Of a stretch of DNA of 64,000 nt, positions 26,678-36,225 are shown piece by piece. Origin of the DNA: Lysobacter stagni. Its GTDB lineage: Bacteria > Pseudomonadota > Gammaproteobacteria > Xanthomonadales > Xanthomonadaceae. The notes beneath the pieces were generated by a model. The model ran no database searches. It had not been told where the DNA came from and was given only the letters and a program-made list of their open reading frames with translations. Within the stretch, counting starts at the first letter, position 1. Each line of letters starts with the position of its first letter. Location of the stretch: contig NZ_JASGBI010000001.1 of NCBI RefSeq assembly GCF_030053425.1, forward strand, positions 2,550,001 to 2,614,000, in the 5' to 3' direction. Position numbers and translations under genes: made by a program.

Positions 26678-29600
26678 GTGTGCGCGGAGGCGGTGCGGGG
26701 TGCGTGTGGTTGGCGATGGCGCTGGCCGGATGTGCGCAGGTGACGGACGAGCCCCGGGTGATCGATGCATTCGAGACCTCGACGCCGTGGCAGGTCGTCA
26801 CCTCCGACCAGGTCAGCGGCACGCTGCGAACGGTGAAGGGCGCGACGGGCAATGCGGTGTGCCTGGACTACGACTTCAACGGCGTGTCCGGCTACGCGGG
26901 CCTGCAGCGCGAGCTGCCCATCGACTATCCCGGCAACTATGCGTTCTCTTTCCGGTTGCGCGGCGATTCGCCGCCCAACGACCTGCAGTTCAAGCTGGTC
27001 GACGACAGTGGCGACAACGTCTGGTGGGTGAACAAGCCGCGCTTCGATTTCCCGAAGGAATGGACGGCGGTCACCTACAAGGCCCGCCACATCAGCCGTG
27101 CCTGGGGCCCGGCACCCGACCCCACGTTGCGCCACAGCCGCAGGATCGAGTTCACGATCTACAACAGCGTCGGCGGCAAGGGCACGGTGTGCTTCGACGA
27201 ACTCAGCTTCCAGCCACTGCCGCCTCCGGACGACTCACCTCTGACCGGCCAGGCCACGGCAAGCGCGGGCGACGCCAGGGCTGCCGTCGACGGCAGTACG
27301 GAAACGGCCTGGCACATGCCGTTCGACGCGGCGCATCCGCCGATGTTCGAACTCGACCTGGGCAAGCCACGCGAGCTCGGTGGTCTGGTGCTGCATTGGC
27401 TGCCGGGCCAGCACGCCACTGACTACCGGATCGAGCTGTCCGACGAGGCGCGCGTGTGGCGCACCGTGCGCGAAGTGACGGGCGCAGACGGCGATACCGA
27501 CTACATCGCCTTGCCCGAATCCGAAGCCCGTCATCTGCGCCTGACCGTCACGAAGGCAGCAGGCTCGCAGGTCGGGCTGGCACGGTTCGAAGTCCAACCG
27601 CTGGCATTCGCGACAACACCCAACGACTTCGTCCGCTCCATCGCCAAGGACGCGCCGCGAGGGACGTATCCGCGTGGATTCAGCGGCGAGCAGCCGTACT
27701 GGACCATCCTCGGCATCGACGGCGGCACCGAGCAGGGGCTGATCGGCGAGGATGGTGCGATCGAACTGCGCAAGGGCGGGGCGAGCATCGAGCCGTTCGT
27801 GGTCAGCGAGGGCGAGCTGATTGGTTGGGCCGATGTGAAGGCCACGCAATCGCTGCAGGACGGCTACCTGCCGATTCCCTCGGTGCACTGGCAGCATCCG
27901 CGCTTCACGCTGGACGTGACCGCGTTTGCGAAAGGCACATCCGACGATGCTTCGCTGCACGCACGCTATGTGCTTCGCAACACGACCGACCGACCTCGTC
28001 GCTACGTCCTGGCGCTGGCCGTGCGACCGCTGCAGGTGAACCCGCCCACGCAGTTCCTCAATACCGTCGGTGGCGTCAGTGCGATCCATTCGACGCGGTT
28101 GCGGGAGGGCATTGTCGAGATCGGCGGAAAGCCCGTCGCGCGCACCACTCAGCTGCCGGCGAAGTCCTTCGCGAGCCGCTTCGACGAAGGCGACGTGGTC
28201 TCGCGCCTGCGGCGTGCGGACTGGTCGGGTTTTCCGCGGTCTTTCGGCTCGCACCCGGATGAAGTCGAACATGACGTGACGGGTCTGGCGTCCGGCGCGA
28301 TGATGTTCGTCGCGGACCTGGCGCCCGGCGAGTCCCGTGAGGTGGGTTGGTCCAGTCCGCTGATCGGAACGGCCTCGCCTGTGGCGACGTCGAACCTGCA
28401 ACACGCGCAGGACGAGGTGGCCGGGCAGTGGCGCGACAAACTCGATCGCGTGCAGATCCGCGTGCCGCCGCAGGGTCAGCACGTGGTCGACACGCTGCGC
28501 ACCGCGCTGGCGCACATGCTCATCAGCCGCATCGGGCCGCGTCTGCAACCGGGCACGCGCTCGTACTCGCGCGCGTGGATCCGCGACGGCGCGATGATCG
28601 GCGAAGGCCTGCTGCGCATGGGGCGCGATGACGTCGCCTCGGAATTCCTGCGCTGGTATGCGCCGTACCAGTTCGACAACGGAAAGGTGCCGTGCTGCGT
28701 GGACGACCGGGGCAGCGATCCTGTCCCGGAGAACGACAGCCACGGCGAGCTCATCTTCACCATCGCCGAGGTCTACCGCTACACGCGCGACCGCGAATTG
28801 CTGGAAGCGATGTGGCCGCACGTGACCGGCGCCTTCGACTACATGGAGAAATTGCGCCTGAGCGAGCGCACGCCGGAGAACCGCGCGCGCAACCCAGCGT
28901 TCTTCGGAATGATGCCGGCCTCGATCAGTCACGAAGGGTACTCGGCCAAGCCGATGCATTCGTACTGGGACAACTTCTGGGCGTTGCGCGGGTGCAAGGA
29001 TGCGGTGGAGATCGCGCAGTGGCTGGGTCGCGACGACGACGCCAGGCGCTTCGCGGCGTCGCGCGACCAGTTTCGCGACGACCTGTACGCCTCGTTGCGG
29101 TCGGCCACGCAGCAGCACGGCATCGACTTCCTGCCGGGCGCCGCGGAGCTGGGCGATTTCGATGCCACCTCCACCACCATCGCACTGGCCCCGGGCGGCG
29201 AGCAGGGGCGCTTGCCGCAGGACCTGCTGGACAACACCTTCGAACGCTACTGGCGCGAGTTCGTCGCGAGGCGAGACGGCACGCGCGAGTGGAAGGACTA
29301 CACCCCCTACGAACTGCGCACCATCGGCAGCTTCGTGCGCCTGGGCTGGCGCGATCGCGCGCACGAGGCGCTGGCGTTCTTCTTCGCCGACCAGCAACCG
29401 CGCGGCTGGAACCAGTGGGCCGAGGTGGTCTCGCGCACGCCGCGCACGCCGTTCTTCGTCGGCGACCTGCCGCATGCGTGGGTGGCTTCGGACTATGTGC
29501 GTTCGGCGCTGGACATGTTCGCCTACACGCGCGACGTGGACGACGCGCTGGTGATCGCCGCCGGCATTCCGGCCGACTGGCTCGCAGGCGAGGGCGTCCA

Positions 29601-29844
29601 TGTCGCGAACCTGCGCACGCCGCTCGGACCGTTGGGGTACACGCTGCGCGAAGCCGATGGCCAGGTGACGCTCGAACTCGCCAGGGGCGTGGAGGTGCCG
29701 CCGGGCGGGGTGGTGGTGTCGTGGCCGTACGCGGACCCGCCGGGCCCCACGACGGTGGACGGTCTGCCCGCGCAATGGAAGAACGGCGAGCTGCGCCTGA
29801 CGCGCGCACCGGCGAAGGTGGAAGTCCGGCTGGCTCACCAGTGA
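26674..29844 (+). CDS. Large lipoprotein with discoidin-type and (alpha/alpha)6 glycosidase-like domains
   Basis: The 1056-residue protein starts at GTG overlapping the permease stop. It has a lipoprotein signal (ALAGCAQ), a first beta-sandwich resembling carbohydrate-binding modules (residues about 25-185), an F5/8 type C (discoidin) domain (about 190-310: ASAGDARAAVDGSTETAW), another beta-sandwich (about 320-580), and an (alpha/alpha)6-barrel region (about 600-980) with RSYSRAWIRDGAMIGEGLLRMG and NDSHGELIFTIAEVYRYTRD. The barrel resembles clan GH-G/GH-L-like hydrolases (as in GH15 or GH63), with candidate acid Asp/Glu in WIRDGA and DSHGEL, but I cannot assign a GH family. It is the last gene of the transport operon and probably cuts the same glycan on the cell surface or in the periplasm. 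Confidence 0.75.
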   Translation: MSVRGGGAGCVWLAMALAGCAQVTDEPRVIDAFETSTPWQVVTSDQVSGTLRTVKGATGNAVCLDYDFNGVSGYAGLQRELPIDYPGNYAFSFRLRGDSPPNDLQFKLVDDSGDNVWWVNKPRFDFPKEWTAVTYKARHISRAWGPAPDPTLRHSRRIEFTIYNSVGGKGTVCFDELSFQPLPPPDDSPLTGQATASAGDARAAVDGSTETAWHMPFDAAHPPMFELDLGKPRELGGLVLHWLPGQHATDYRIELSDEARVWRTVREVTGADGDTDYIALPESEARHLRLTVTKAAGSQVGLARFEVQPLAFATTPNDFVRSIAKDAPRGTYPRGFSGEQPYWTILGIDGGTEQGLIGEDGAIELRKGGASIEPFVVSEGELIGWADVKATQSLQDGYLPIPSVHWQHPRFTLDVTAFAKGTSDDASLHARYVLRNTTDRPRRYVLALAVRPLQVNPPTQFLNTVGGVSAIHSTRLREGIVEIGGKPVARTTQLPAKSFASRFDEGDVVSRLRRADWSGFPRSFGSHPDEVEHDVTGLASGAMMFVADLAPGESREVGWSSPLIGTASPVATSNLQHAQDEVAGQWRDKLDRVQIRVPPQGQHVVDTLRTALAHMLISRIGPRLQPGTRSYSRAWIRDGAMIGEGLLRMGRDDVASEFLRWYAPYQFDNGKVPCCVDDRGSDPVPENDSHGELIFTIAEVYRYTRDRELLEAMWPHVTGAFDYMEKLRLSERTPENRARNPAFFGMMPASISHEGYSAKPMHSYWDNFWALRGCKDAVEIAQWLGRDDDARRFAASRDQFRDDLYASLRSATQQHGIDFLPGAAELGDFDATSTTIALAPGGEQGRLPQDLLDNTFERYWREFVARRDGTREWKDYTPYELRTIGSFVRLGWRDRAHEALAFFFADQQPRGWNQWAEVVSRTPRTPFFVGDLPHAWVASDYVRSALDMFAYTRDVDDALVIAAGIPADWLAGEGVHVANLRTPLGPLGYTLREADGQVTLELARGVEVPPGGVVVSWPYADPPGPTTVDGLPAQWKNGELRLTRAPAKVEVRLAHQ

Positions 29845-29957
29845 GGCGACCGGTTCACCCCGATTTCACGACCTCGGGTGCGCAGTAGCGCGGCGGTTTA
29901 CATGCCTGCGTGCGCTATCCGCGACGCGTGGGTCGTCGTGGTCGAGGGAGGTCGGGT

Positions 29958-30629
29958 ATGGAGATGCTGGCCCTGTTGCAGGCCGCGGCGCCCCCGCATG
30001 CGTATCGCATGTCGCAGTCCGGCGTGTTCCTGTTCTTCTTCATCATGCTCGGCCCGCTCAAGCTGATCGGGCCGTATTTCATGCAGACGCGGATGCTGCC
30101 GCCGGTACAGGCGCGGAGGATGGCGTGGAAGGTGTTCGCGCTGGCGGTCGTTGCGATCCTCGTCGCTGGCCTGCTGGGCAGCGTGCTGCTGCGCAACTGG
30201 AAGATCGATCCGCCGGTGATGCAACTTGCCGCGGGCCTGGTGTTCCTGCTGGTCGCCTTGCAGATGGTGCTCGCGCAGTACGAGCCACCCGGCCCCACCG
30301 CCGATACCCCGGTCGAACCGCAACTGATGCAGCTGGTGTTTCCCATCACGGTGACCCCGTACGGCGTGGCCACCGTGATCGTGCTGATGGCGCTGAGCGC
30401 CGACCTTGGGCGCTCGCTGTCGGTGCTGGGCATGGCGATCGGCGTGATGGCGCTGAACCTGCTGGCGATGCTGTTCGTGCGCCCGTTGATGCGTGGGATC
30501 GGCATGCTGCCGCTGCAGATCCTCGGTGCGGTGCTGGGCATCCTGCAGGTGGGGCTGGCAATGCAGCTGATGGTGACCTCGCTGGCGGACCTTGGACTGG
30601 GATTCAAGGTGAACGTGGTCGGCCCTTGA
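29958..30629 (+). CDS. MarC-family integral membrane protein
   Basis: The 223-residue protein has six predicted membrane spans and the family pattern FFFIMLGPLKLIGPYF at the N terminus and LVFPITVTPYGVATVIVLMAL in the middle. MarC/UPF0056 proteins have no proven function; despite the name they are not shown to cause multidrug resistance. Some members (YhcE-like) may export amino acids. The ribosome site GGGAGGT lies before the ATG. It appears unrelated to the sugar locus. Confidence 0.85.
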   Translation: MEMLALLQAAAPPHAYRMSQSGVFLFFFIMLGPLKLIGPYFMQTRMLPPVQARRMAWKVFALAVVAILVAGLLGSVLLRNWKIDPPVMQLAAGLVFLLVALQMVLAQYEPPGPTADTPVEPQLMQLVFPITVTPYGVATVIVLMALSADLGRSLSVLGMAIGVMALNLLAMLFVRPLMRGIGMLPLQILGAVLGILQVGLAMQLMVTSLADLGLGFKVNVVGP

Positions 30630-30705
30630 GGCGAGCGGATGCCGTCGTCCCCTGACGAGGCGGAGTCGCGCGGTTCTCAGGCCGCGACCCCGCGAAATCG
30701 CTGGG

Positions 30706-31836
30706 TTACTTCTTCTCCGCCGCCGGCATCGCGCGCGCCTTCACCTGGCTGCCCGTGCTGAGCAGTGCGTTGGGTGCCAGAACAACGGGCTCGCTTGCCG
30801 CGATGCCCGAGGTCACTTCGATCTCGTTACCCAGGTTGCGCCCGAGGGTGACGTCGCGGAACTCCAGCGTGCTGCCCTTCAACGTTGCCACCTGCGCGCC
30901 GGTGGCGCGCTGCACCACGCTCGACACGGGCAGGACCACGGCGGGCGCGGCGCGCGGCAGGCGCAGGCTGACGGTGCCGACCATGCCGGCGGGGATGTGG
31001 CCGTCGGGATTGGGCAGGCGCAGCTCGGTGCGCATCACGCCGGCCTCGCGCGAGATCGCCTGCGCGCTGCGCACGACCTGGGCCTTGAACGCCTGGCCGG
31101 GCAGTTCGGGGAAACTCACTTCGCCTTCCACGCCCGGACGGATCTGCAGCGCGACGTTCTGCGGCACGTCGACGACGACCCGCAATGGATCCAGCGCGTT
31201 GACTTCGAACATCGGCTCGGCGCTGGCGGCATCGCCGACCACGCGGTCGCCGCGTTCGACATTGCGCGCCACGATCACGCCCGAGAACGGTGCACGCACG
31301 GTCTGGAAGCCCTGCCGTTCGCGCGCCGCGGCCAGGCGCGCCTCGGCCGCGCCGTGTGCGGCGACGGCGACGTCGTAGTTGGCCTTGCGGTCGCTGAAGA
31401 GCTCCTTCGAGATCGCGCCCGAGCCGATCAGCACCTGCGCACGGTCGTAGTTGACCTTCGCCAGTTCCTCGTCGGCCCTGGCCTGGGCGAGCACCGCAGT
31501 GGCTTCGCGCACGGCCTGGTCGGATTCAGGCGCGGAGATCACCGCCAGCACCTGGCCCGCGGTGACCTTGTCGCCCAGGTCTGCGCGGCGTTCGCTCACG
31601 AAGCCCGTGGCACGCGGGAACAACTGCGCCGATTCACCGGCCAGTGCGCGCGCGGGCAGGCGCAGGTCGAAGACGGGATCGGCGGCCCGGGCCTGCACGG
31701 TGAGCACTTCCGGAATCGTCTGCGCCGGCGTGGTTTCGGCCGCGCTGCGCCCGCAGGCGGCCAGCGCCACGGCAATCGCGATGGCGACAGCGCTGGAAGC
31801 GCCGACACGCGCGAAGTGGGGAAGGGACGTGGTCAT
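30706..31836 (-). CDS. RND efflux pump periplasmic adaptor (membrane fusion) lipoprotein
   Basis: The 376-residue protein has a lipoprotein signal (VALAACGRS), a lipoyl/barrel-sandwich half (LPRATGFVSERRADLGDKVTAGQVLAVI), a coiled-coil hairpin (AVREATAVLAQARADEELAKVNYDRAQV) and the second lipoyl half (GFQTVRAPFSGVIVARNVERGDRV). It joins the RND permease to an outer-membrane channel. It follows the permease gene with a 4-base overlap (ATGA), the reverse of the common adaptor-first order. No TolC-like gene is adjacent, so the channel must come from elsewhere. Confidence 0.93.
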   Translation of the reverse strand: MTTSLPHFARVGASSAVAIAIAVALAACGRSAAETTPAQTIPEVLTVQARAADPVFDLRLPARALAGESAQLFPRATGFVSERRADLGDKVTAGQVLAVISAPESDQAVREATAVLAQARADEELAKVNYDRAQVLIGSGAISKELFSDRKANYDVAVAAHGAAEARLAAARERQGFQTVRAPFSGVIVARNVERGDRVVGDAASAEPMFEVNALDPLRVVVDVPQNVALQIRPGVEGEVSFPELPGQAFKAQVVRSAQAISREAGVMRTELRLPNPDGHIPAGMVGTVSLRLPRAAPAVVLPVSSVVQRATGAQVATLKGSTLEFRDVTLGRNLGNEIEVTSGIAASEPVVLAPNALLSTGSQVKARAMPAAEKK

Positions 31837-34800
31837 GGCGTGGCTCCTGCTTCGACGCCGGCAGCGTCGGGGGCATCGTCGGGATGGGCAGCATGGCGGA
31901 CCGCGGCCGGCATGCGCCGGCCCAGCACCGCGAGGATGGAGGGAACGAGGATCAGCGTGGCGGGCGTGCCGAACAGCAGGCCGCCGATGACGGCGCGGCC
32001 GAGCGGTGCGTTCTGTTCGCCGCCTTCGCCCAGGCCGATGGCCATCGGAATGATGCCCAGCACCATCGCGCTGGCCGTCATCAGCACCGGACGCAGGCGC
32101 ACCGCGGCGGATTCGTACGCGGCCAGCTCGGGGTCGTGGCCCTGCGCGACCAGCCCGCGCGCGAAGCTGGTCACCAGCACGCTGTTGGCGGTGGAAACGC
32201 CGATCACCATCATCACGCCCATCAGCGCCGGCACGCTCAGCGGCGTACCGGTGACGAACAGGCCGATGGCCGCGCCGGCGATGGCGACGGGCAGGCCGGA
32301 CATCGCCACCAGTGGCTGGATCCACGACTGGAAGTTCACCACCAGCACCAGGAACACCAGCGTGGCCGACATCAGCAGGCCCGCGGCCAGTTCGCTGTAG
32401 GCGCTCTGCATCTCACCGGCCTGGCCGACGATCTCGATGCGGTTGCCCGGCTTGAGCTTGCCTTCCAGCTCCCTGGTGATCTTCGTCAGCCGGTTGTAGA
32501 CCGAGCCCAGATCGGTGCCGTCCACGTTCGCCAGCACGCTGATGGTCGGCGCGAGCGTGGTGCGCGCCAGGCTGGCCGGCACGCGCCGCGGGGTGACCGT
32601 GGCGATGTTGCGCAGGAGCACGGCTTCGCCGTTGCTGCCGATGCGCAGCGGTGCGTTGAGCAGCTCGTCGATGTTGGTCATGTTCGGCGGCGGCGCCTGC
32701 ACCTGCACCGTATACGCGAGCGCGTTGACGGTGTCGGTCCAGTACACCGGCGAGACCGTGCCGGACGAACCCAGCACCGCCAGCACCGCGCGTGCGGCCT
32801 GCTGCGCATCCAGCCCCAGCTGTGCGGCGCGCGTGCGGTCGATGTGCACCTGGTACTCGGGCAGGTCCAGCACCTGCCGCAGTGCGACGTCCACCGCACC
32901 CGGGACCTGGCCCAGGCGTTGCTCGATCTCGCGCGCGAGGGCGAGGTTACCGGCGGAGTCGCGACCGATGATGCGCACTTCGAACGCCGCCGCCGCGGAG
33001 CCGGCCAGCGTGCGGCTGGTGGCATCCGGCGGGCGCTCGAACATCTTCACGTCGGGGAATTTCTCCGCGATCGCGTGGCGGATGCGCGTGAGGTATTCAT
33101 GGCTGGGTCCGTGCGGCGTCTTCAACTGCAGCATGATCTCCGCTTCGAACGAGCCCACAACGGCGCTGTCCACCAGCGAGAGGTTCACCGCATCGGGCAC
33201 GCCGATCTGTTCGTAGACCGTCTGCAACTCTTCCGGCGGGACGATGCGGCGGATCTCCTGCTGGATCTGCGTCACGCGCGCGGCGGTTTCCTCCAGGCGC
33301 GTGCCCGACGGGAAGCGCACCTGAAAGCGAAGCTGGCCGGCGTCCACCTGCGGGAAGTACTCGCGGCCCAGCATCGCCGCCGACACACCGCCCAGCGCGA
33401 TCACCAGCAGCGCGCTGATGGCCAGCACGCCGCCGTGGTGCCCCAGCTTCACCAGCAGCGCATGATGCTTGTCGCGCAGTGCGTCCAGACGGTGTTCGAC
33501 CGTCTGGCTCACCTTGAGCAGCAGCTTCTCCGGCGCCCAGCGCGGGTTCTCGCGGCTGGTGATGTCGGCCGGCAACAGCAGATAGCACAGCACCGGGATC
33601 AGCGTGCGCGAGAGCAGGAACGAGGCCAGCATCGCGAAGATCACCGCCAGCGCCAGCGGCGTGAACACCCACGCCGACAGGCCCGTCATCAGCAGGATGG
33701 GCGTGAGCACGATGCAGATGGAGATGGTCGAGACCATCTCCGGGAACACCACTTCCTTCGCGCTGTCCAGGATCGCGGTGCGCACGTCCTTGCCCATGGC
33801 GATGTTGCGGTTGGTGTTCTCCACGTCCACCACCGCGTTGTCCACCAGGATGCCGATGGCCAACGCCAGTCCGCCCAGCGTCATCACGTTGAAGGTGTAG
33901 CCCAGCAGGCTGAGCATGGCGACGGAGGCCAGCAGCGCCAGCGGAATGGCCGACAGCACGATCAGGCTGGAGCGCCACGAGCCAATGAACACCAGCACCA
34001 CCAGCGCCACCAGCAGGCCGACGAGGATGGCCTCATGGCGGATCGAACCGATCGCGTTGTCGACGAAGACCGACTGGTCGAAGATCGGCTGGATGCGCGT
34101 ACCCGGCGGTGCCGAGGCTTCGATTTCCGGCAGGCGCTGACGCACCGAGTGCACCAGTTCCACGGCCGAGGCATTACCCAGCTTGATCAGCGCCACCGCA
34201 ACCGCGCTGGAACCGTCCATGCGCGCCACGTTGGTCTGCAGCGCGCCGCCATCGCGCACGGAAGCGACGTCGCGCACGTACACCAGCGTGCCGTTGCGCG
34301 AGGCGACGGGGATCTCGAGGAAGTCCGCCGCCGTTGCGGGGCTGGTGTCGAGCGAGATCTGCATCTCGCGCGCGTTCTCGCGGATCGCACCGGAGGGCAG
34401 GGTGGGGCTGCCACGCTCCAGCGCACCGGTGACGTCCGCCGGCGTCAGGCCGTAGGTCTGCAGCGCGGCGGGATTGAGGTCGACCATGATCTGTCGCGCC
34501 GCGCCGCCGTAGGGCAACGACATGCGGATGCCGGGGATGGTCTGGATCTGCGAACGCAGCTGCAGTCGCGCGTAGTCGTACAGCTGCGCCTCGGTCAGCG
34601 AGTCGGACGACAGCACCAGCATGAGCACCGGTGTGCTGGACACGTTGTTGCGGATCACCAGCGGCGGCGACGTGCCCGGCGGCATGCGCCGCAGGATGGT
34701 CTGCGAGACGGAGGTGATCTGCCCGAGCGCGCGGTCCAGGCTCACGTTGGGCTGGAAATCGATGCGGACGATGCTGGCGCCGTTGATCGTGTCCGACCGC

Positions 34801-35042
34801 ACTTCCTTGAGGTCGTCCACGGTGTTGAGGATGGCCGCCTCGGAGAACGAGGTCAGCTTGGCGGCCATGTCCGCCGCCGGCAGTCCGTTGTAGGTCCACA
34901 CCAGGTTGATCGAGGGAATCCCGACCTCAGGCAGGATGTCCGTCGGCATGCGGCGGGCCGCCAGCGTACCGAACAGCAGGATCAGGATGGCGAGCACGCC
35001 GATGGTGTATCGGCGGCTCAGGGCGTACTGGACAATCCACAT
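31833..35042 (-). CDS. RND-family efflux permease
   Basis: The 1069-residue inner-membrane protein has the usual two-fold RND architecture of twelve spans and two large periplasmic loops (first loop starts RRMPTDILPEVGIPSINLVW). Membrane helix 4 reads GILVDNAVVDVENTNR: the first relay Asp is kept, while the second Asp of AcrB (408) is Asn. Helix 10 reads GVSTANSVLVTSFA where AcrB has SAKNAIL, so Lys940 is replaced. The start ATG (MWIVQYALSRRYTIG) matches the family. It is divergent from the AraC-type gene at 35290, which probably controls it. Substrate is unknown. Confidence 0.93.
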   Translation of the reverse strand: MWIVQYALSRRYTIGVLAILILLFGTLAARRMPTDILPEVGIPSINLVWTYNGLPAADMAAKLTSFSEAAILNTVDDLKEVRSDTINGASIVRIDFQPNVSLDRALGQITSVSQTILRRMPPGTSPPLVIRNNVSSTPVLMLVLSSDSLTEAQLYDYARLQLRSQIQTIPGIRMSLPYGGAARQIMVDLNPAALQTYGLTPADVTGALERGSPTLPSGAIRENAREMQISLDTSPATAADFLEIPVASRNGTLVYVRDVASVRDGGALQTNVARMDGSSAVAVALIKLGNASAVELVHSVRQRLPEIEASAPPGTRIQPIFDQSVFVDNAIGSIRHEAILVGLLVALVVLVFIGSWRSSLIVLSAIPLALLASVAMLSLLGYTFNVMTLGGLALAIGILVDNAVVDVENTNRNIAMGKDVRTAILDSAKEVVFPEMVSTISICIVLTPILLMTGLSAWVFTPLALAVIFAMLASFLLSRTLIPVLCYLLLPADITSRENPRWAPEKLLLKVSQTVEHRLDALRDKHHALLVKLGHHGGVLAISALLVIALGGVSAAMLGREYFPQVDAGQLRFQVRFPSGTRLEETAARVTQIQQEIRRIVPPEELQTVYEQIGVPDAVNLSLVDSAVVGSFEAEIMLQLKTPHGPSHEYLTRIRHAIAEKFPDVKMFERPPDATSRTLAGSAAAAFEVRIIGRDSAGNLALAREIEQRLGQVPGAVDVALRQVLDLPEYQVHIDRTRAAQLGLDAQQAARAVLAVLGSSGTVSPVYWTDTVNALAYTVQVQAPPPNMTNIDELLNAPLRIGSNGEAVLLRNIATVTPRRVPASLARTTLAPTISVLANVDGTDLGSVYNRLTKITRELEGKLKPGNRIEIVGQAGEMQSAYSELAAGLLMSATLVFLVLVVNFQSWIQPLVAMSGLPVAIAGAAIGLFVTGTPLSVPALMGVMMVIGVSTANSVLVTSFARGLVAQGHDPELAAYESAAVRLRPVLMTASAMVLGIIPMAIGLGEGGEQNAPLGRAVIGGLLFGTPATLILVPSILAVLGRRMPAAVRHAAHPDDAPDAAGVEAGATP

Positions 35043-35202
35043 CGTGTGCGTCCACTGGGGGGCGGTGGCGGGGACATTTCGCGTGCGTCGTGGCCGGCTT
35101 CGCGACCGGCCCGACACCCGTCCGGGCGCGGTGCCGGAACATGTCGATCACGTTAGGCCCGAAGGCCTTCAGGGTGATAGTCCATTGCTGCTGGATTATT
35201 GC

Positions 35203-35228
35203 CCGATCCTGCAATTCGACCGGATCGG
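35203..35228. promoter_or_regulatory. Dyad in the RND/araC divergent intergenic region
   Basis: CCGATCC (35203-35209) and GGATCGG (35222-35228) form a 7-bp inverted repeat with a 12-base spacer, 62 bases before the araC-type ATG. It is a candidate regulator site; AraC proteins more often use direct repeats, so confidence is low. Confidence 0.3.
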
Positions 35229-35289
35229 CAACATGACCTTCGGCACAGCGGCCATAATCGAAGCGTCCCCAGGCCGTCCCGGAAAGCCA

Positions 35290-36222
35290 ATGAATCCCAG
35301 CGCTTCCATGACCTTGCGCGAACACCACAGCGGCTGTGCCGCATTGGGCGAATTGGCCCTTCGGATTGCCCGATTGGCTCCATCGGACGGCGTGCACGGT
35401 ACCGCGTTCGGGCCGTTGAGCGTGGTGCGGATCAGCCAGCCCACCGAGTGCATGCCGGCCGTGTACGAGCCGCGTCTGGTGATCGTGGCGCAGGGCTCCA
35501 AGACCGCGACGCTGGCCGGGCAGACCTATCACTACAACGCGCTCAATTACCTGGTGGTGTCGGTGACGTTGCCGGTGTCGGGACAGGTGATCGAAGCCAC
35601 GCCGGAAGAGCCGTATCTGTCCGTGCGCCTGGACATCGACCCGGATGACGTGGCCAGCCTGCTGGCGGATGCCGGGCAGGCGTCCGCACCGGTGGGCATC
35701 GACACCGGCCTGTACGCGGCGCGCGTCAACGCCCCGCTGATGGACGCCGTGCTGCGGTTGATGCGCCTGCTCGATGCGCCCGACGACCTGGCCGTACTGG
35801 CGCCGATGGCGCGGCGCGAGATCCTCTACCGCGTGCTTACCGGCGAGCTGGGCCATCGCCTGCGCGCACTGGCGATGACCGATACGCGCTCCAGCCGCAT
35901 CGCACGCGCGGTGTCGATGCTGCGCGAGAACTATCTGGAAGCGTTGAGCATCGACGACCTCGCGCGCACCGTGCACATGAGCACGTCGTCGTTCCATCAC
36001 CAGTTCAAGGCGGTGACGACGATGTCGCCGTTGCAGTTCCAGAAACACCTGCGTCTGCACGAAGCGCGCCGGCTGATGATGGCCGGCGGCATGGAGGCGA
36101 TGTCTGCCGCGCGCCACGTCGGCTACGAGAGCCCGTCGCAGTTCAGTCGCGAGTACAAGCGTCTGTTCGGCGCGCCGCCGCGCTCGGAGGTGGGGCGCTC
36201 GCGCAGCCTGCCGCAGGTGTGA
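35290..36222 (+). CDS. AraC-family transcriptional regulator
   Basis: The 310-residue protein has an N-terminal AraC_N (PF06719-type) sensor domain (about residues 20-180: VYEPRLVIVAQGSKTATLAGQTYHYN) and two C-terminal helix-turn-helix motifs (EALSIDDLARTVHMSTSSFHHQFKAVT; AMSAARHVGYESPSQFSREYKRLFG). Its arrangement, divergent from the RND pump, is typical of a local regulator. The ATG at 35290 is preferred; another in-frame ATG six codons later is possible. Relatives such as YqhC answer to aldehydes, but the inducer here is unknown. Confidence 0.9.
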   Translation: MNPSASMTLREHHSGCAALGELALRIARLAPSDGVHGTAFGPLSVVRISQPTECMPAVYEPRLVIVAQGSKTATLAGQTYHYNALNYLVVSVTLPVSGQVIEATPEEPYLSVRLDIDPDDVASLLADAGQASAPVGIDTGLYAARVNAPLMDAVLRLMRLLDAPDDLAVLAPMARREILYRVLTGELGHRLRALAMTDTRSSRIARAVSMLRENYLEALSIDDLARTVHMSTSSFHHQFKAVTTMSPLQFQKHLRLHEARRLMMAGGMEAMSAARHVGYESPSQFSREYKRLFGAPPRSEVGRSRSLPQV

Positions 36223-36225
36223 GGA

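Noticed and set aside
29880..29902. Half-site GGTTTACA before marC
   Set aside because: Only half of the LacI-type palindrome is present, and marC has no clear link to the sugar regulon.
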